From a virus, in the IMG/VR virus record IMGVR_UViG_3300032048_000004, positions 1 to 54,331 of that record: 54,331 nucleotides of DNA; one strand, 5' to 3'. The stretch's first letter is position 1, and the number at the start of each line of letters is the position of its first letter. Below the pieces are notes generated by a model that saw nothing but the letters and a program-made list of their open reading frames with translations, searched no databases and was not told the DNA's origin. Positions 16,621 to 24,988 of the stretch are shown one piece after another. A program made the position numbers and the translations under genes.

Positions 16621-17519
16621 ATGTTTTTTAAGGCGTCTTCGCCTTGGGGTTCATCTGAATGAACAGCGACATAAACATAACTATCTTCATATTCTGTCTC
16701 GTTGATGACATAGGATATGCCAACACCTTGCTGCTCTGCTTTCTTCTTCATGTTCTCTTTCAACTCCTTAAAGAATGTTTTATCTTCCAGGACTTCTTTA
16801 TTCACTGCAATGTAATATGTCTTGTCAGTTATATTTTCCAATGGGAAGAACAGACGCTCTTCTCCCGTGTCTGGATTTACAACACCATAGGTCGTAATCC
16901 GAACATGATCTTCTGTATCCGACTTGTTTTCGAATACAGGCTTCGTGTTGTTGAAGATATTGAGCATGTGATGCGTTGAAACAATGGTCTTGTTTAGCTC
17001 ATCGAAGTACCCCTTGATTGCAACATCGCCAGTGGCGTTCTCAATGGATGGGTTATACGTCAGATACATTCTCTCGAACATGCCAGAACGTGCATACTCT
17101 TGCATGACATAATAAGAGATCCTATCCAAGATATATTTTTTTCCACCAATCAACTGGAGATCTGGCTTAACATACATTACCGATAACTTACAGTTTTTGA
17201 TAGTTTCCAACACCCTAAGTGAAGCCCCTGTTATCTTTCCGCCACCAGCCATAATAAAGAGAACATTGTCTCCATCTTTCAGTTCTTCAAAGAACGTCTT
17301 CATCGAGGGACAATTCTTTTCATAGTCCTCCGAGGTTAATTGAAGAGGCATAGAGAAAGTCTTAACATTACTTTCCTCCGCCTCATCGTAGACAAGGCCG
17401 CTTAGATCGTTAAGGCTCTCCAGCCCTACATCGATCTTGTATACTTTATATTGCGGGTATTTCGCAAACTGGTCTGCTATGTTACAGCCAGCCGCACCCA
17501 ATCCAATTACAGCATCCAT
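16617..17519 (-). CDS. Divergent FtsZ/tubulin-like GTPase (second copy type)
   Basis: 300 residues. The first residues AVIGLGAAGCNIADQFAKY match the first nucleotide-binding loop of the tubulin/FtsZ fold, and LFIMAGGGKITGASLRVLE near residue 90 is a degenerate form of the tubulin signature (GGGTGSG becomes GGGKITGAS). A DTED segment (about residue 202) is a possible counterpart of the T7-loop acidic pair, but this alignment is weak. The C-terminal third (YYIAVNKEVL, ISYVINETEYEDSYVYVAVHS) may be the activation domain. It is clearly different from the FtsZ-like protein at 38.7-39.7 kb. GTP binding is plausible; polymerisation cannot be judged. ATG preceded by GAGG, right after the MazG-like stop. 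Confidence 0.7.
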   Translation of the reverse strand: MDAVIGLGAAGCNIADQFAKYPQYKVYKIDVGLESLNDLSGLVYDEAEESNVKTFSMPLQLTSEDYEKNCPSMKTFFEELKDGDNVLFIMAGGGKITGASLRVLETIKNCKLSVMYVKPDLQLIGGKKYILDRISYYVMQEYARSGMFERMYLTYNPSIENATGDVAIKGYFDELNKTIVSTHHMLNIFNNTKPVFENKSDTEDHVRITTYGVVNPDTGEERLFFPLENITDKTYYIAVNKEVLEDKTFFKELKENMKKKAEQQGVGISYVINETEYEDSYVYVAVHSDEPQGEDALKNI

Positions 17520-17520
17520 A

Positions 17521-17835
17521 TCAATCCTCTACTGACTCCAAGATGTGTCCATCCGTGAATCGTCCACGAGTTGCAGCTTTTCTAACCTTGAGGTTGTTAA
17601 CCTCTGCGATACTAGATCCGATCGAGTGTGCAAGAGCTTCAAGAACTTCTTGAATATCTGCAATCTCTTCTGCACAGGGAGCTTCAAGAAACTCACTCAC
17701 TTCTTCCTGGAGCTTCTCCATGAGTTTGCTTTGATATTCTTTTTCATCCTTTGCAGTGTGAGAAATAAAACTCTTCCCCTTCTCTGTCAAGATGTTTGGG
17801 ATCTCGTCCCTTACTAATTTATTGTAAACTGGCAT
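17521..17835 (-). CDS. MazG-like nucleotide pyrophosphohydrolase
   Basis: 104 residues. The start VYNKLVRDEIPNIL is typical of the PRA-PH/MazG-like family, and the metal-binding helices show LQEEVSEFLE (EExxE) and EEIADIQEVLEAL (ExxD). These all-alpha enzymes hydrolyse (d)NTPs or related compounds to monophosphate and pyrophosphate. In phages they are proposed to clean up nucleotide pools or lower alarmone levels; the substrate is unknown here. Strong AAGGAG before the ATG; the start overlaps the polymerase gene end by 17 bases. Confidence 0.85.
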   Translation of the reverse strand: MPVYNKLVRDEIPNILTEKGKSFISHTAKDEKEYQSKLMEKLQEEVSEFLEAPCAEEIADIQEVLEALAHSIGSSIAEVNNLKVRKAATRGRFTDGHILESVED

Positions 17836-19024
17836 TGTTAATCTCCTTCATGTCACCAAAGTTTTTTCCTGCACGAACATTCACTTTATACTTACCTAAT
17901 TTGGTATTTGCGAATATCCGCACAATCTCTGGAAGCTTCTTACAGTCTTCCTCGGTCATGTCAAGCACAACATTATCGTGAATACAAAAGCTAACGTGAG
18001 AGTCTTTGCCCTCAAGAAAGTTGTTCACTTCGATCATCTGGCTCAATAGCAGATCGCTTGTTGTGCTTTGAATAATATAGTTCAGGGCGTGATCTCCATC
18101 TGCCTTGATTGTTCTGTCGAATGGTGTGGTGATCTCTTGTCCGTTCCAATATTCACTGAGAACGTCTGATCGACTGTATGCTCTGCCCGATAAGTAATCT
18201 TTGGAGGCTGGATTGTATAGCCAAGCAAAGATTCTCTTCTTTGCATCGTCCCTTGTTCCTTTGCCCTCGAATACGTTCTTGCGGTTCCACTCATGCAGAT
18301 CCTCTTCAGGCTGTTTCTTTCCAGAGAGCGCAAGAAGGGTTCTAAGTTCTGCTGCGTTGAAGTCAAGCTCAACGAACCAATCATTTTTAGGTCTAATCAC
18401 CTTGCGAAAGTCCTTATCCATTGTGAGGATGGGAAAACTACTCTTAGTTGTGGTTAATCGTCCAGTACGAGTACCATATATATTATACCTGATGCTTCTT
18501 GGCGTGTTAAGGAGTTTTTTCCAGAAGTTCCGTATTTTTGTTACTTGTAGCTCACTTTTGAATACATCAGGATCCAATTGTAGCTGCTGTGTGGAAATAT
18601 CCTCCACCATAAAGGATAAATCCCTCAAAAAATTATAATTTTGGGGTTTTTCGTAGGTTTCAAGAACGTGTTCGCATATCTGGTTCTTCAGATCACAATA
18701 CTCAAGCAGGAATTTGGGTGGAACGAGATCGTAGAAGCAGTGTTCATTAAAGGAAACGCCAGCTTCAACAAACGATCTTATGAAGGCTTTCATCTTCCCC
18801 TCAATACGCTCCCAATCGGCCATGAGAGGCTCTGGGCAGGCTTCTGAGAGGCTTTTGCCGCCACAATAGAGTTGGGCATACTCGATATCATTTTTTATTG
18901 ATTTGATTCCAGGACAGTATCCCCAAGTTGCCGTAAGTCCGCTTGGGATCTCATCAAATACGAGTTTTCCATCGTAATAGATGCCTATGCAGTGTATTTT
19001 GTCATCCAGAGACTGGAAGAGCAT
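17819..19024 (-). CDS. Family A DNA polymerase catalytic core, no exonuclease domain seen
   Basis: 401 residues. The polymerase motifs of family A are in order: YNIYGTRTGRLTT (T-x-R-x-S/T-S-like template segment, near 184), motif A ELDFNAAELRTLLALSG near 217, motif B RDDAKKRIFAWLYNP near 260, and motif C FCIHDNVVLDM near 353, where the usual HDE reads HDN. The catalytic Asp residues of motifs A and C are kept. The N-terminal 150 residues have no DxE exonuclease motif and no 5' nuclease, and the protein is much shorter than T7 or Pol I enzymes. A split arrangement, with exonuclease elsewhere, is known in phage RM378. Its job beside the family C replicase could be gap filling or repair. Confidence 0.88.
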   Translation of the reverse strand: MLFQSLDDKIHCIGIYYDGKLVFDEIPSGLTATWGYCPGIKSIKNDIEYAQLYCGGKSLSEACPEPLMADWERIEGKMKAFIRSFVEAGVSFNEHCFYDLVPPKFLLEYCDLKNQICEHVLETYEKPQNYNFLRDLSFMVEDISTQQLQLDPDVFKSELQVTKIRNFWKKLLNTPRSIRYNIYGTRTGRLTTTKSSFPILTMDKDFRKVIRPKNDWFVELDFNAAELRTLLALSGKKQPEEDLHEWNRKNVFEGKGTRDDAKKRIFAWLYNPASKDYLSGRAYSRSDVLSEYWNGQEITTPFDRTIKADGDHALNYIIQSTTSDLLLSQMIEVNNFLEGKDSHVSFCIHDNVVLDMTEEDCKKLPEIVRIFANTKLGKYKVNVRAGKNFGDMKEINNASLQ

Positions 19025-19033
19025 TGTCTTGCC

Positions 19034-20293
19034 TTAGAAGTTAAACGTGCCTTTGACGCCTTTATTAATGTTACTTATTATAATAGCATCTATTTCTTTA
19101 TCCGTCAAGGTTTTTTCTACAGAATACTGCTTTTTTGGATAATCTTTGATATTTTTATATAAATTCTTCATTCCGGTGTTGCGACCTCTGTATTTTGCAT
19201 ATTCAGAAGACTCTTTGACCACTCTATCAAATTTAACCTGATTCCACTTTTGTCTCGTTTCTACGGCTCTCGCATATGCATATATCCTCAACCACTTCGA
19301 ATCTGAGATTTTTGCAAAAGCTTGTTGTTCAGTCAAAACCTCTCTCTGGATAAGCGATGATGTTGCTTGCCCTTTGCATTTTGGTATAACCACTTGCAAC
19401 ATTGGCCTTGAAGCGACATATTGATTATACCATCCCCAAGCGTAGTGTTTAAAGATATCCATATCATGCTCATAGCTTTTAAGAAATAGAAGATCAAAGG
19501 CCATCTTCTTGTTATCGGCTATTCTAATCATATACGTCTTCATTGCTGGTGAGTCAAAATCTGCCACAAATCTCCATGGTGCGTTCTTGTCAACTTTAAA
19601 ACCATGCTTCTTGGCAGCAATAACAATATAGTCAAAATTAATATCTTCAAAGAATGGAACCTTTTTTGAATCTTCGGCTTGCGATTCTTTGGAAGTCTCA
19701 ATCACAAGTCCGCTAATCTGTGGGGGGCAGCGATTCGAGGTGATGTATGCTTCTCTCGTTATTGGAAACAAATGTCCCATCTGTTGAATGAACTCTGCAT
19801 AGACTTTTAAGAATCCATTGAAGTCTTTCATCTTTTCATCTCGCTCCTGATTCATAAACGGACCAGAGAACATTTTGTACATTGTAGAGTTGTATTCGTG
19901 AAACACATTGTGTAAGCTAATCCAACCACGGGCAGGGATGAGCGACGAATATGGGGAGGCAGATATTGCGCCGAGCTTAATAGATTCATCTATAAAGTCC
20001 TTAAAGCCACTCCAAGCATCAGCAACAAAGTTTAAAGCAAGAACGGTGTTTGGTCCGCCCAGTTGTTTCAAAGAAGCTTCGAGTGGGTATGCTGGCAAAT
20101 TGTCTGCATCGACTCTTCCATAAAACATATCTTCATACCAAAAGTCAATCGGTTTAGATCTTCTCTCTGTGTCTTCTGGATAGATGAAAGATTTGTATAG
20201 ATCTCTCCAATAAAAGGATGAGGATGATCCTGAATTATTATTGCCCTCTGGATTATCCAGATGTTCTATGTCTCTGAGTTCTTTAATAATCAT
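19034..20293 (-). CDS. Unknown protein following the tail genes
   Basis: 419 residues, rich in aromatic residues, with no motif I can name. The N-terminus has a Gly/Ser/Asn linker (NNNSGSSSSF). Segments such as ARGWISLHNVFHEYNSTMYKMF and ITREAYITSNRCPPQISGLVIE look like a well-folded virion-type protein. It begins 11 bases after the hub-like gene stop and is followed by the family A polymerase after 9 bases, so it is the junction between tail and replication genes. A structural role is favoured by position only; an exonuclease partner for the short polymerase was considered but no catalytic acid pattern is visible. Confidence 0.6.
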   Translation of the reverse strand: MIIKELRDIEHLDNPEGNNNSGSSSSFYWRDLYKSFIYPEDTERRSKPIDFWYEDMFYGRVDADNLPAYPLEASLKQLGGPNTVLALNFVADAWSGFKDFIDESIKLGAISASPYSSLIPARGWISLHNVFHEYNSTMYKMFSGPFMNQERDEKMKDFNGFLKVYAEFIQQMGHLFPITREAYITSNRCPPQISGLVIETSKESQAEDSKKVPFFEDINFDYIVIAAKKHGFKVDKNAPWRFVADFDSPAMKTYMIRIADNKKMAFDLLFLKSYEHDMDIFKHYAWGWYNQYVASRPMLQVVIPKCKGQATSSLIQREVLTEQQAFAKISDSKWLRIYAYARAVETRQKWNQVKFDRVVKESSEYAKYRGRNTGMKNLYKNIKDYPKKQYSVEKTLTDKEIDAIIISNINKGVKGTFNF

Positions 20294-20304
20294 AGTTTAT
20301 TACC

Positions 20305-23300
20305 TTACCTGATGTTTTTATTTCCAGATCTTCCCGTGATTGTTGCGCCAATGACGCCATCATTTGTCTCCTCGCATCGTTTGCGGAGGGGATCACCGGC
20401 CCAAGTTCCCACCTTAGAGCAGTCTTTGGACTTGGGATTGCTGGAGGCTGCTGGCGGCGAGGTTGCTGTTGTTCCAGAGTCTCCTGGCAACACAAGATTG
20501 ATTGGATCTTTAACACAGGGTTCCTTATCTCCAGTTGACACCCAAGTACATTTTAATGATGTTTCGAACATTCCAACGGACACGGTTGATTCTACATCCA
20601 AGATCATATAGTATCCGCCCAATCCTATATCTCTTGCTATTTTTCCACCAGACATGCTTGTGGCGTCGATGAAAATCAGACTTCCTGGCTTCCACAGTGT
20701 GTTGCCAATCATAGATATACTCGCATCATAAAGCTCTCGTATTGCGCCTGTGTCGGTGGGGTTATCAACAATACGCATTGCTGTAATCTGCGGTGAATCA
20801 ACTTTTGAAAACTGAATTGTTTTGACAAGACCTCTATCCTGCCCAAGTCGAAAATGATATATACCTCTAGCTTCGTCGATGACCTTGCGTCCAATCGCCA
20901 TTTTCTGCATCTTCGTCAAGTCAACAGACGATGTTATATTCGTTGCAAATAAAAATAAATATTGAGCCAACTTCTTTTCTGGGGTTGTCCTTGTCATTTC
21001 AGCAACTTCTTCCTGTGTTTTACCAACAAATGGTCTTGTTGCTATAATTGATGCTGTCTTATTAAATTCGTCAGCAGTTTTAGTTCCCGTGAGCGCACAA
21101 GTGCCGTCCTTGAGTAGAGGAAGTCGAAAGGGGGTCATTGACATTGTAGGTGTTTTTGATTGGCCTTGGACGAAAGCATCGTCAGTATAACAATCTTTTG
21201 ATATTGACGGTAAAAATAAACTATTCATTATCGAGTTTAGAAAAGATTTTAAATTCCACGAGTCAAGCTCCTTCTCAACACAGTTTCTATAAAACCACAT
21301 TTGAAATAAGTTCATAGATATTGGAATATCTGCAATATTCACCCTTTGAGCATATCCAGTTCGTGGATCATCGAATTGAATTTCACCCACCATATGTCTG
21401 GTTTCTAAGTTCCTCTCTTTCTGGTTGTCTGAAAGCACAGAGAGGGCAGCATCAAGGATCTGACCAAGGTATATAAAGTTGATTTTTGTCACATAGGGGT
21501 TGAATTTTTCCACTGGTTGTGTTGAAAGCTCCTTGTTGTTGCTTTCACCGTTGCCAGTAAACCAGTCCATCGTTGCAGAAAATTGACTCTTGCCCGTGGT
21601 GTTGCTATCAACCGAAGAATTATTATTCGAAACTTTTTTGGCATCAGACTGATCCGCCAGCTTTTTGGCATCTGTAACGGCTCCTGGTTCAGCTTTATCA
21701 ACACTGGCTTTATGATTATCAGTTTTATTATGAGCATCTCTGTTAGCTGCCGCCCCTTTTGCTGATTGCTGTTGCCAGCCACCAAACATAGATTTTTTCC
21801 ACAGACCAAGCATCTCTGAAGGTATCGTTGTTGAAAATACTTTGTCTTCATGATATATCTTTTCTAGCAATTTGGAGTATATACCTGATTTTAAATCTTG
21901 GATCTTCTTAGCTTTCTCATCAGCCAACTCTTTTATGGCTTTGTCTGCCGCATCGTCAACAGCGGCATCCCTTGATTCACTATTGCCTTTTGTTGCACAA
22001 TTGTTATATCCACCTTTCGATACAAGATCTTTTTCCAAGCATCTCTTCTCTTCTTTTAGTCTTTCCAGCGTTGTTGTATCGCCAATTTTTAAAACATCAG
22101 ACATTCCAGAGGCGAAGAATGCATCAATGGATGCCTGATAGTGTATAACAACTTCTATGGAACCATCTTGTTGAAAATTAATTTCATGCTTTATCATAGA
22201 AAGAAAAAACTCATAAGTATTTGACTGAATTTCTTTTCGAAGTCGATGGTCATCAGAACAATTCCAGCCAACTCGGGCTTTAATCCTGAAATACTTTTCA
22301 TTAAAAGATCTCGTAGAGCCTCCTTCGCAGAGGGCATTGTTTTTATATTTTGCTTGCTGATGGAATAAGTCTAAGTATCTAACGCCCATGTCTTCTATCC
22401 GACTCTCAAGGGACTCTTGTTGTTTTTTATTTATACCCTTTATTCTCGGCACTGGAAGAGTTTTGTCTAACACTTCGATACTTTGAAAGAAGAGGGTCAT
22501 TCTTGCCGAAACAAGTCTTTCCGACTCGAACTGGTTGGTTCCGCTAAGGTTCCACCAAAAATCTTTAATACCAGCTTCTTCACCCCTGAAGACTTTATTT
22601 TGCGTTATCCCATCAATCGCACCTTTATCCATGAAGTTGCCAAAATGTATTGGAACCTCCAGACCTTCATCTTTTTCACTCTGATAATAAACCTTTGATA
22701 ATTTAATTGAGGGAATTGCATTTGATATCTCGTGTGGTTTTGCTCTGAGCAGTTCTGAACATCCCAGAGGGGTGGATACATGTGTTAAAAAAGTCTGTGC
22801 ATCCCCATCTTTGACTTTTACAAAATTGTTATAAGCCATTGCCTTTCCATGATTTGTATAAAATCTCCACTGATCCATTAAATAACATTGTTCTTGAAAT
22901 CTTCGAGCATCGGCTGCTTGCTCCGCTGTTGATGTATCTTTATATTCTGGTTCATAAGTTCTATCAAAGAAGACAGCCTCTTCAGGGGGTATTTCAATAC
23001 CTGCTCGTTCCATGGCCTCGATCCAAGTAAGACCTTCCAAATTATCAAGTCCAGGAAGATCTGTTGTTGATCTTAAAGAACCATACTTTCCAGAATCCTC
23101 TATGAATCCTTCGACTTCTTCTCTAGTGAGTCCAAGTTTGGCGGCTAGTTCGTCATTATATTTACCACGGATGGCCATCCGCTTGTTCTTGTGAGACTCC
23201 AACATCCTCAAGGCGTTCTTGCGCCGCTGATCTTGGGATCCTCCGCCACTGAGAGAGTTGTGCGATTCCATCAAATCGCCAAAAGTGGCTCGCTCTTCGG

Positions 23301-23352
23301 TGGTCATGTTTGCCCACTCCGCTGCGGAGATACCGTATTGTGGATCTGACAT
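20305..23352 (-). CDS. Large baseplate/hub-like virion protein
   Basis: 1015 residues. Not recognised along most of its length. Around residues 515-610 is a low-complexity linker (many Ala, Asn, Ser, Asp, Lys). The C-terminal region (PGSLIFIDATS..., GLGGYYMILDVESTVSVGMFETSLKCTWV) has the pattern of phage hub or late-control proteins, where a tail-tube-like barrel ends in G-G-Y-Y-x-I-x-x-V and T-x-L-x-C/A-x-W. It lies after the LysM-like wedge gene and the tube-cap-like gene, where T4-type and cyanophage genomes carry baseplate genes. Structural role likely; exact baseplate position unknown. Confidence 0.65.
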   Translation of the reverse strand: MSDPQYGISAAEWANMTTEERATFGDLMESHNSLSGGGSQDQRRKNALRMLESHKNKRMAIRGKYNDELAAKLGLTREEVEGFIEDSGKYGSLRSTTDLPGLDNLEGLTWIEAMERAGIEIPPEEAVFFDRTYEPEYKDTSTAEQAADARRFQEQCYLMDQWRFYTNHGKAMAYNNFVKVKDGDAQTFLTHVSTPLGCSELLRAKPHEISNAIPSIKLSKVYYQSEKDEGLEVPIHFGNFMDKGAIDGITQNKVFRGEEAGIKDFWWNLSGTNQFESERLVSARMTLFFQSIEVLDKTLPVPRIKGINKKQQESLESRIEDMGVRYLDLFHQQAKYKNNALCEGGSTRSFNEKYFRIKARVGWNCSDDHRLRKEIQSNTYEFFLSMIKHEINFQQDGSIEVVIHYQASIDAFFASGMSDVLKIGDTTTLERLKEEKRCLEKDLVSKGGYNNCATKGNSESRDAAVDDAADKAIKELADEKAKKIQDLKSGIYSKLLEKIYHEDKVFSTTIPSEMLGLWKKSMFGGWQQQSAKGAAANRDAHNKTDNHKASVDKAEPGAVTDAKKLADQSDAKKVSNNNSSVDSNTTGKSQFSATMDWFTGNGESNNKELSTQPVEKFNPYVTKINFIYLGQILDAALSVLSDNQKERNLETRHMVGEIQFDDPRTGYAQRVNIADIPISMNLFQMWFYRNCVEKELDSWNLKSFLNSIMNSLFLPSISKDCYTDDAFVQGQSKTPTMSMTPFRLPLLKDGTCALTGTKTADEFNKTASIIATRPFVGKTQEEVAEMTRTTPEKKLAQYLFLFATNITSSVDLTKMQKMAIGRKVIDEARGIYHFRLGQDRGLVKTIQFSKVDSPQITAMRIVDNPTDTGAIRELYDASISMIGNTLWKPGSLIFIDATSMSGGKIARDIGLGGYYMILDVESTVSVGMFETSLKCTWVSTGDKEPCVKDPINLVLPGDSGTTATSPPAASSNPKSKDCSKVGTWAGDPLRKRCEETNDGVIGATITGRSGNKNIR

Positions 23353-23355
23353 GTA

Positions 23356-23691
23356 TTAAGGCTCCAAGGCTTCTAAGGCATCTTCAAGAGAGGTTGGTAT
23401 TCTAATGCGATCTCCTAGAGTGACATGGGAATCGGTTGGTAGTTTATTAAAGGTGGCAATTATCCACCAATATGTTGCATCGCCATAATACTCATGAGCT
23501 AGTTTGCTATACCTATCTCCAACTTTCCAGATGTGTGTGACAAAAGATATTCGAATGATATCGTTGGCTGTCGGGTGTTTCATCTTTGGTGTTCGATAGT
23601 GATCGATGAACTTAACGCCTCTTCTCCTCAGAAGATCTTCATATAATTCTTCTGCGTTTCTTACGACTGATTTTAATATTCTTCTTGCCAT
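23356..23691 (-). CDS. LysM-like baseplate wedge protein (gp53-like)
   Basis: 111 residues. The second half, HIWKVGDRYSKLAHEYYGDATYWWIIATFNKLP...VTLGDRIRIP, is a LysM-type motif as found in gp53-like and P2 gpX-like baseplate proteins: a short domain that binds between wedge and hub or contacts peptidoglycan. The N-terminus is basic. It sits four bases before the hub-like gene and seven after the tube-cap-like gene, consistent with a baseplate component. Confidence 0.78.
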   Translation of the reverse strand: MARRILKSVVRNAEELYEDLLRRRGVKFIDHYRTPKMKHPTANDIIRISFVTHIWKVGDRYSKLAHEYYGDATYWWIIATFNKLPTDSHVTLGDRIRIPTSLEDALEALEP

Positions 23692-23697
23692 TTTATA

Positions 23698-24969
23698 TTA
23701 GTCCTCCCCAACTACCCAGTCTTTTTTCTCTTTGCTCCATCGAATCGAGCTTTTGCCTTTAAGTTCTATGTGTGAATGAAATCTTTCATCATAGCTTATA
23801 ACATGTTGAATGAGATTCTGGGCAGTTTTTAGTTCAGCCGCTGTGCCATCGAAACTCCCGTTATCAATTTGTGCTGCATATCTTCTTGCGGCGGCATGAT
23901 CAAGGGCGTTTGGTGGTCGCCCGCCTGGGGCATTGCCAATTCCCATCGATGGGGTGTCATTGGTGCGACCAAATCCTGTGCCTCTAGATCCGATTCCAAA
24001 GGTGTCGAGTGTTTGAGGCGTCCTTTGCAGCTTGCCCATAGCGTCGTCGAGGGAGGAGTTGTCCCCGCTGGCGGTCGTGGCTGTGAGGTGGCTGCCTGTG
24101 GCATCTGGAGGTCTTGCACCCAGAGCGACAACAGCATCGGCTGCTATTTCATATTCCTCGTCCCTCTTTCCCGCTGGAGTGTGTGCATGATTTTCAACAC
24201 TTGCGTCCATGGAAGCTGGTGCATAGGGCCATGCATCATCGCCAATCCAGTCGTTCTTTCCAGCTTTCCAACCTGGAGTTTCCTGATGAAGAACAGTGAA
24301 TGTACAACTCAGATCAATAACTTTAGGAAATAATATTCCAGCACCTGGATCGAAGAAGCCAGCATCAAGATTTGGTGTTAAAGAGAATCCATTTACGACA
24401 CCAAGAAGACCTCCGGTTTTGGCGGCTATTGTTCCCTTGGCGCTGATATTAACATCTTGAATGAGATTTCCAAATTTCAACTTCATCAAGGGGGGTGCTT
24501 TCAAAGTTTCGCTTTCATACGTTGGATATAACATCTTAAACAACTCAGAACAAGCAGCAAGGTTTGACATTGCTTCTTCAAAGCTCGCTGCAACAACTTG
24601 CCAGCCAATATCGATTCTTCTCTTAGTTCCTTTAAATTGTTGTATGTCATCCATTCTTCCATACACTTCAACGGATTCCCAATTTGATTCATAGTTATCT
24701 TTGAAGTCGGTGAGGTAAGCTTTAAAGGCAATGGAATTGCTCGTTGGAACGTGATAAAAGTCCAAGACATGTGATTTATAGTCAGCTTGTATATTAGACG
24801 GATCTACATAGTTGCTTTTTCGATCTCCAAACTTATCTGGATACTTTTCTATAAGTTCGTTAGCAGCCTTTTCATATTCCCTGAGTCGCTCTTGGGCGAT
24901 GTTTGCTCTGGCATCGGAAATTTTGTTTCTTCTTGCAATTTCCTTTGCCCGTTTACTTATCCATGGCAT
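23698..24969 (-). CDS. Baseplate tail-tube cap/initiator-like protein (gp48/gp54-like)
   Basis: 423 residues. A central region (IAFKAYLTDFKDNYESNWESVEVYGRMDDIQQFKGTKRRIDIGWQV then EAMSNLAACSELFKMLYP) has the tube-like fold pattern seen in gp48/gp54-type proteins that start tube polymerisation on the baseplate, and PPLMKLKFGNLIQDV and FPKVIDLSCTFTVLHQ follow. The last 170 residues are Gly/Ala/Asp-rich and probably flexible. Position between tape measure and wedge/hub genes supports the call. GGAGGT site before the ATG. Confidence 0.65.
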   Translation of the reverse strand: MPWISKRAKEIARRNKISDARANIAQERLREYEKAANELIEKYPDKFGDRKSNYVDPSNIQADYKSHVLDFYHVPTSNSIAFKAYLTDFKDNYESNWESVEVYGRMDDIQQFKGTKRRIDIGWQVVAASFEEAMSNLAACSELFKMLYPTYESETLKAPPLMKLKFGNLIQDVNISAKGTIAAKTGGLLGVVNGFSLTPNLDAGFFDPGAGILFPKVIDLSCTFTVLHQETPGWKAGKNDWIGDDAWPYAPASMDASVENHAHTPAGKRDEEYEIAADAVVALGARPPDATGSHLTATTASGDNSSLDDAMGKLQRTPQTLDTFGIGSRGTGFGRTNDTPSMGIGNAPGGRPPNALDHAAARRYAAQIDNGSFDGTAAELKTAQNLIQHVISYDERFHSHIELKGKSSIRWSKEKKDWVVGED

Positions 24970-24988
24970 TATTTCTTACCTCCGTTCA

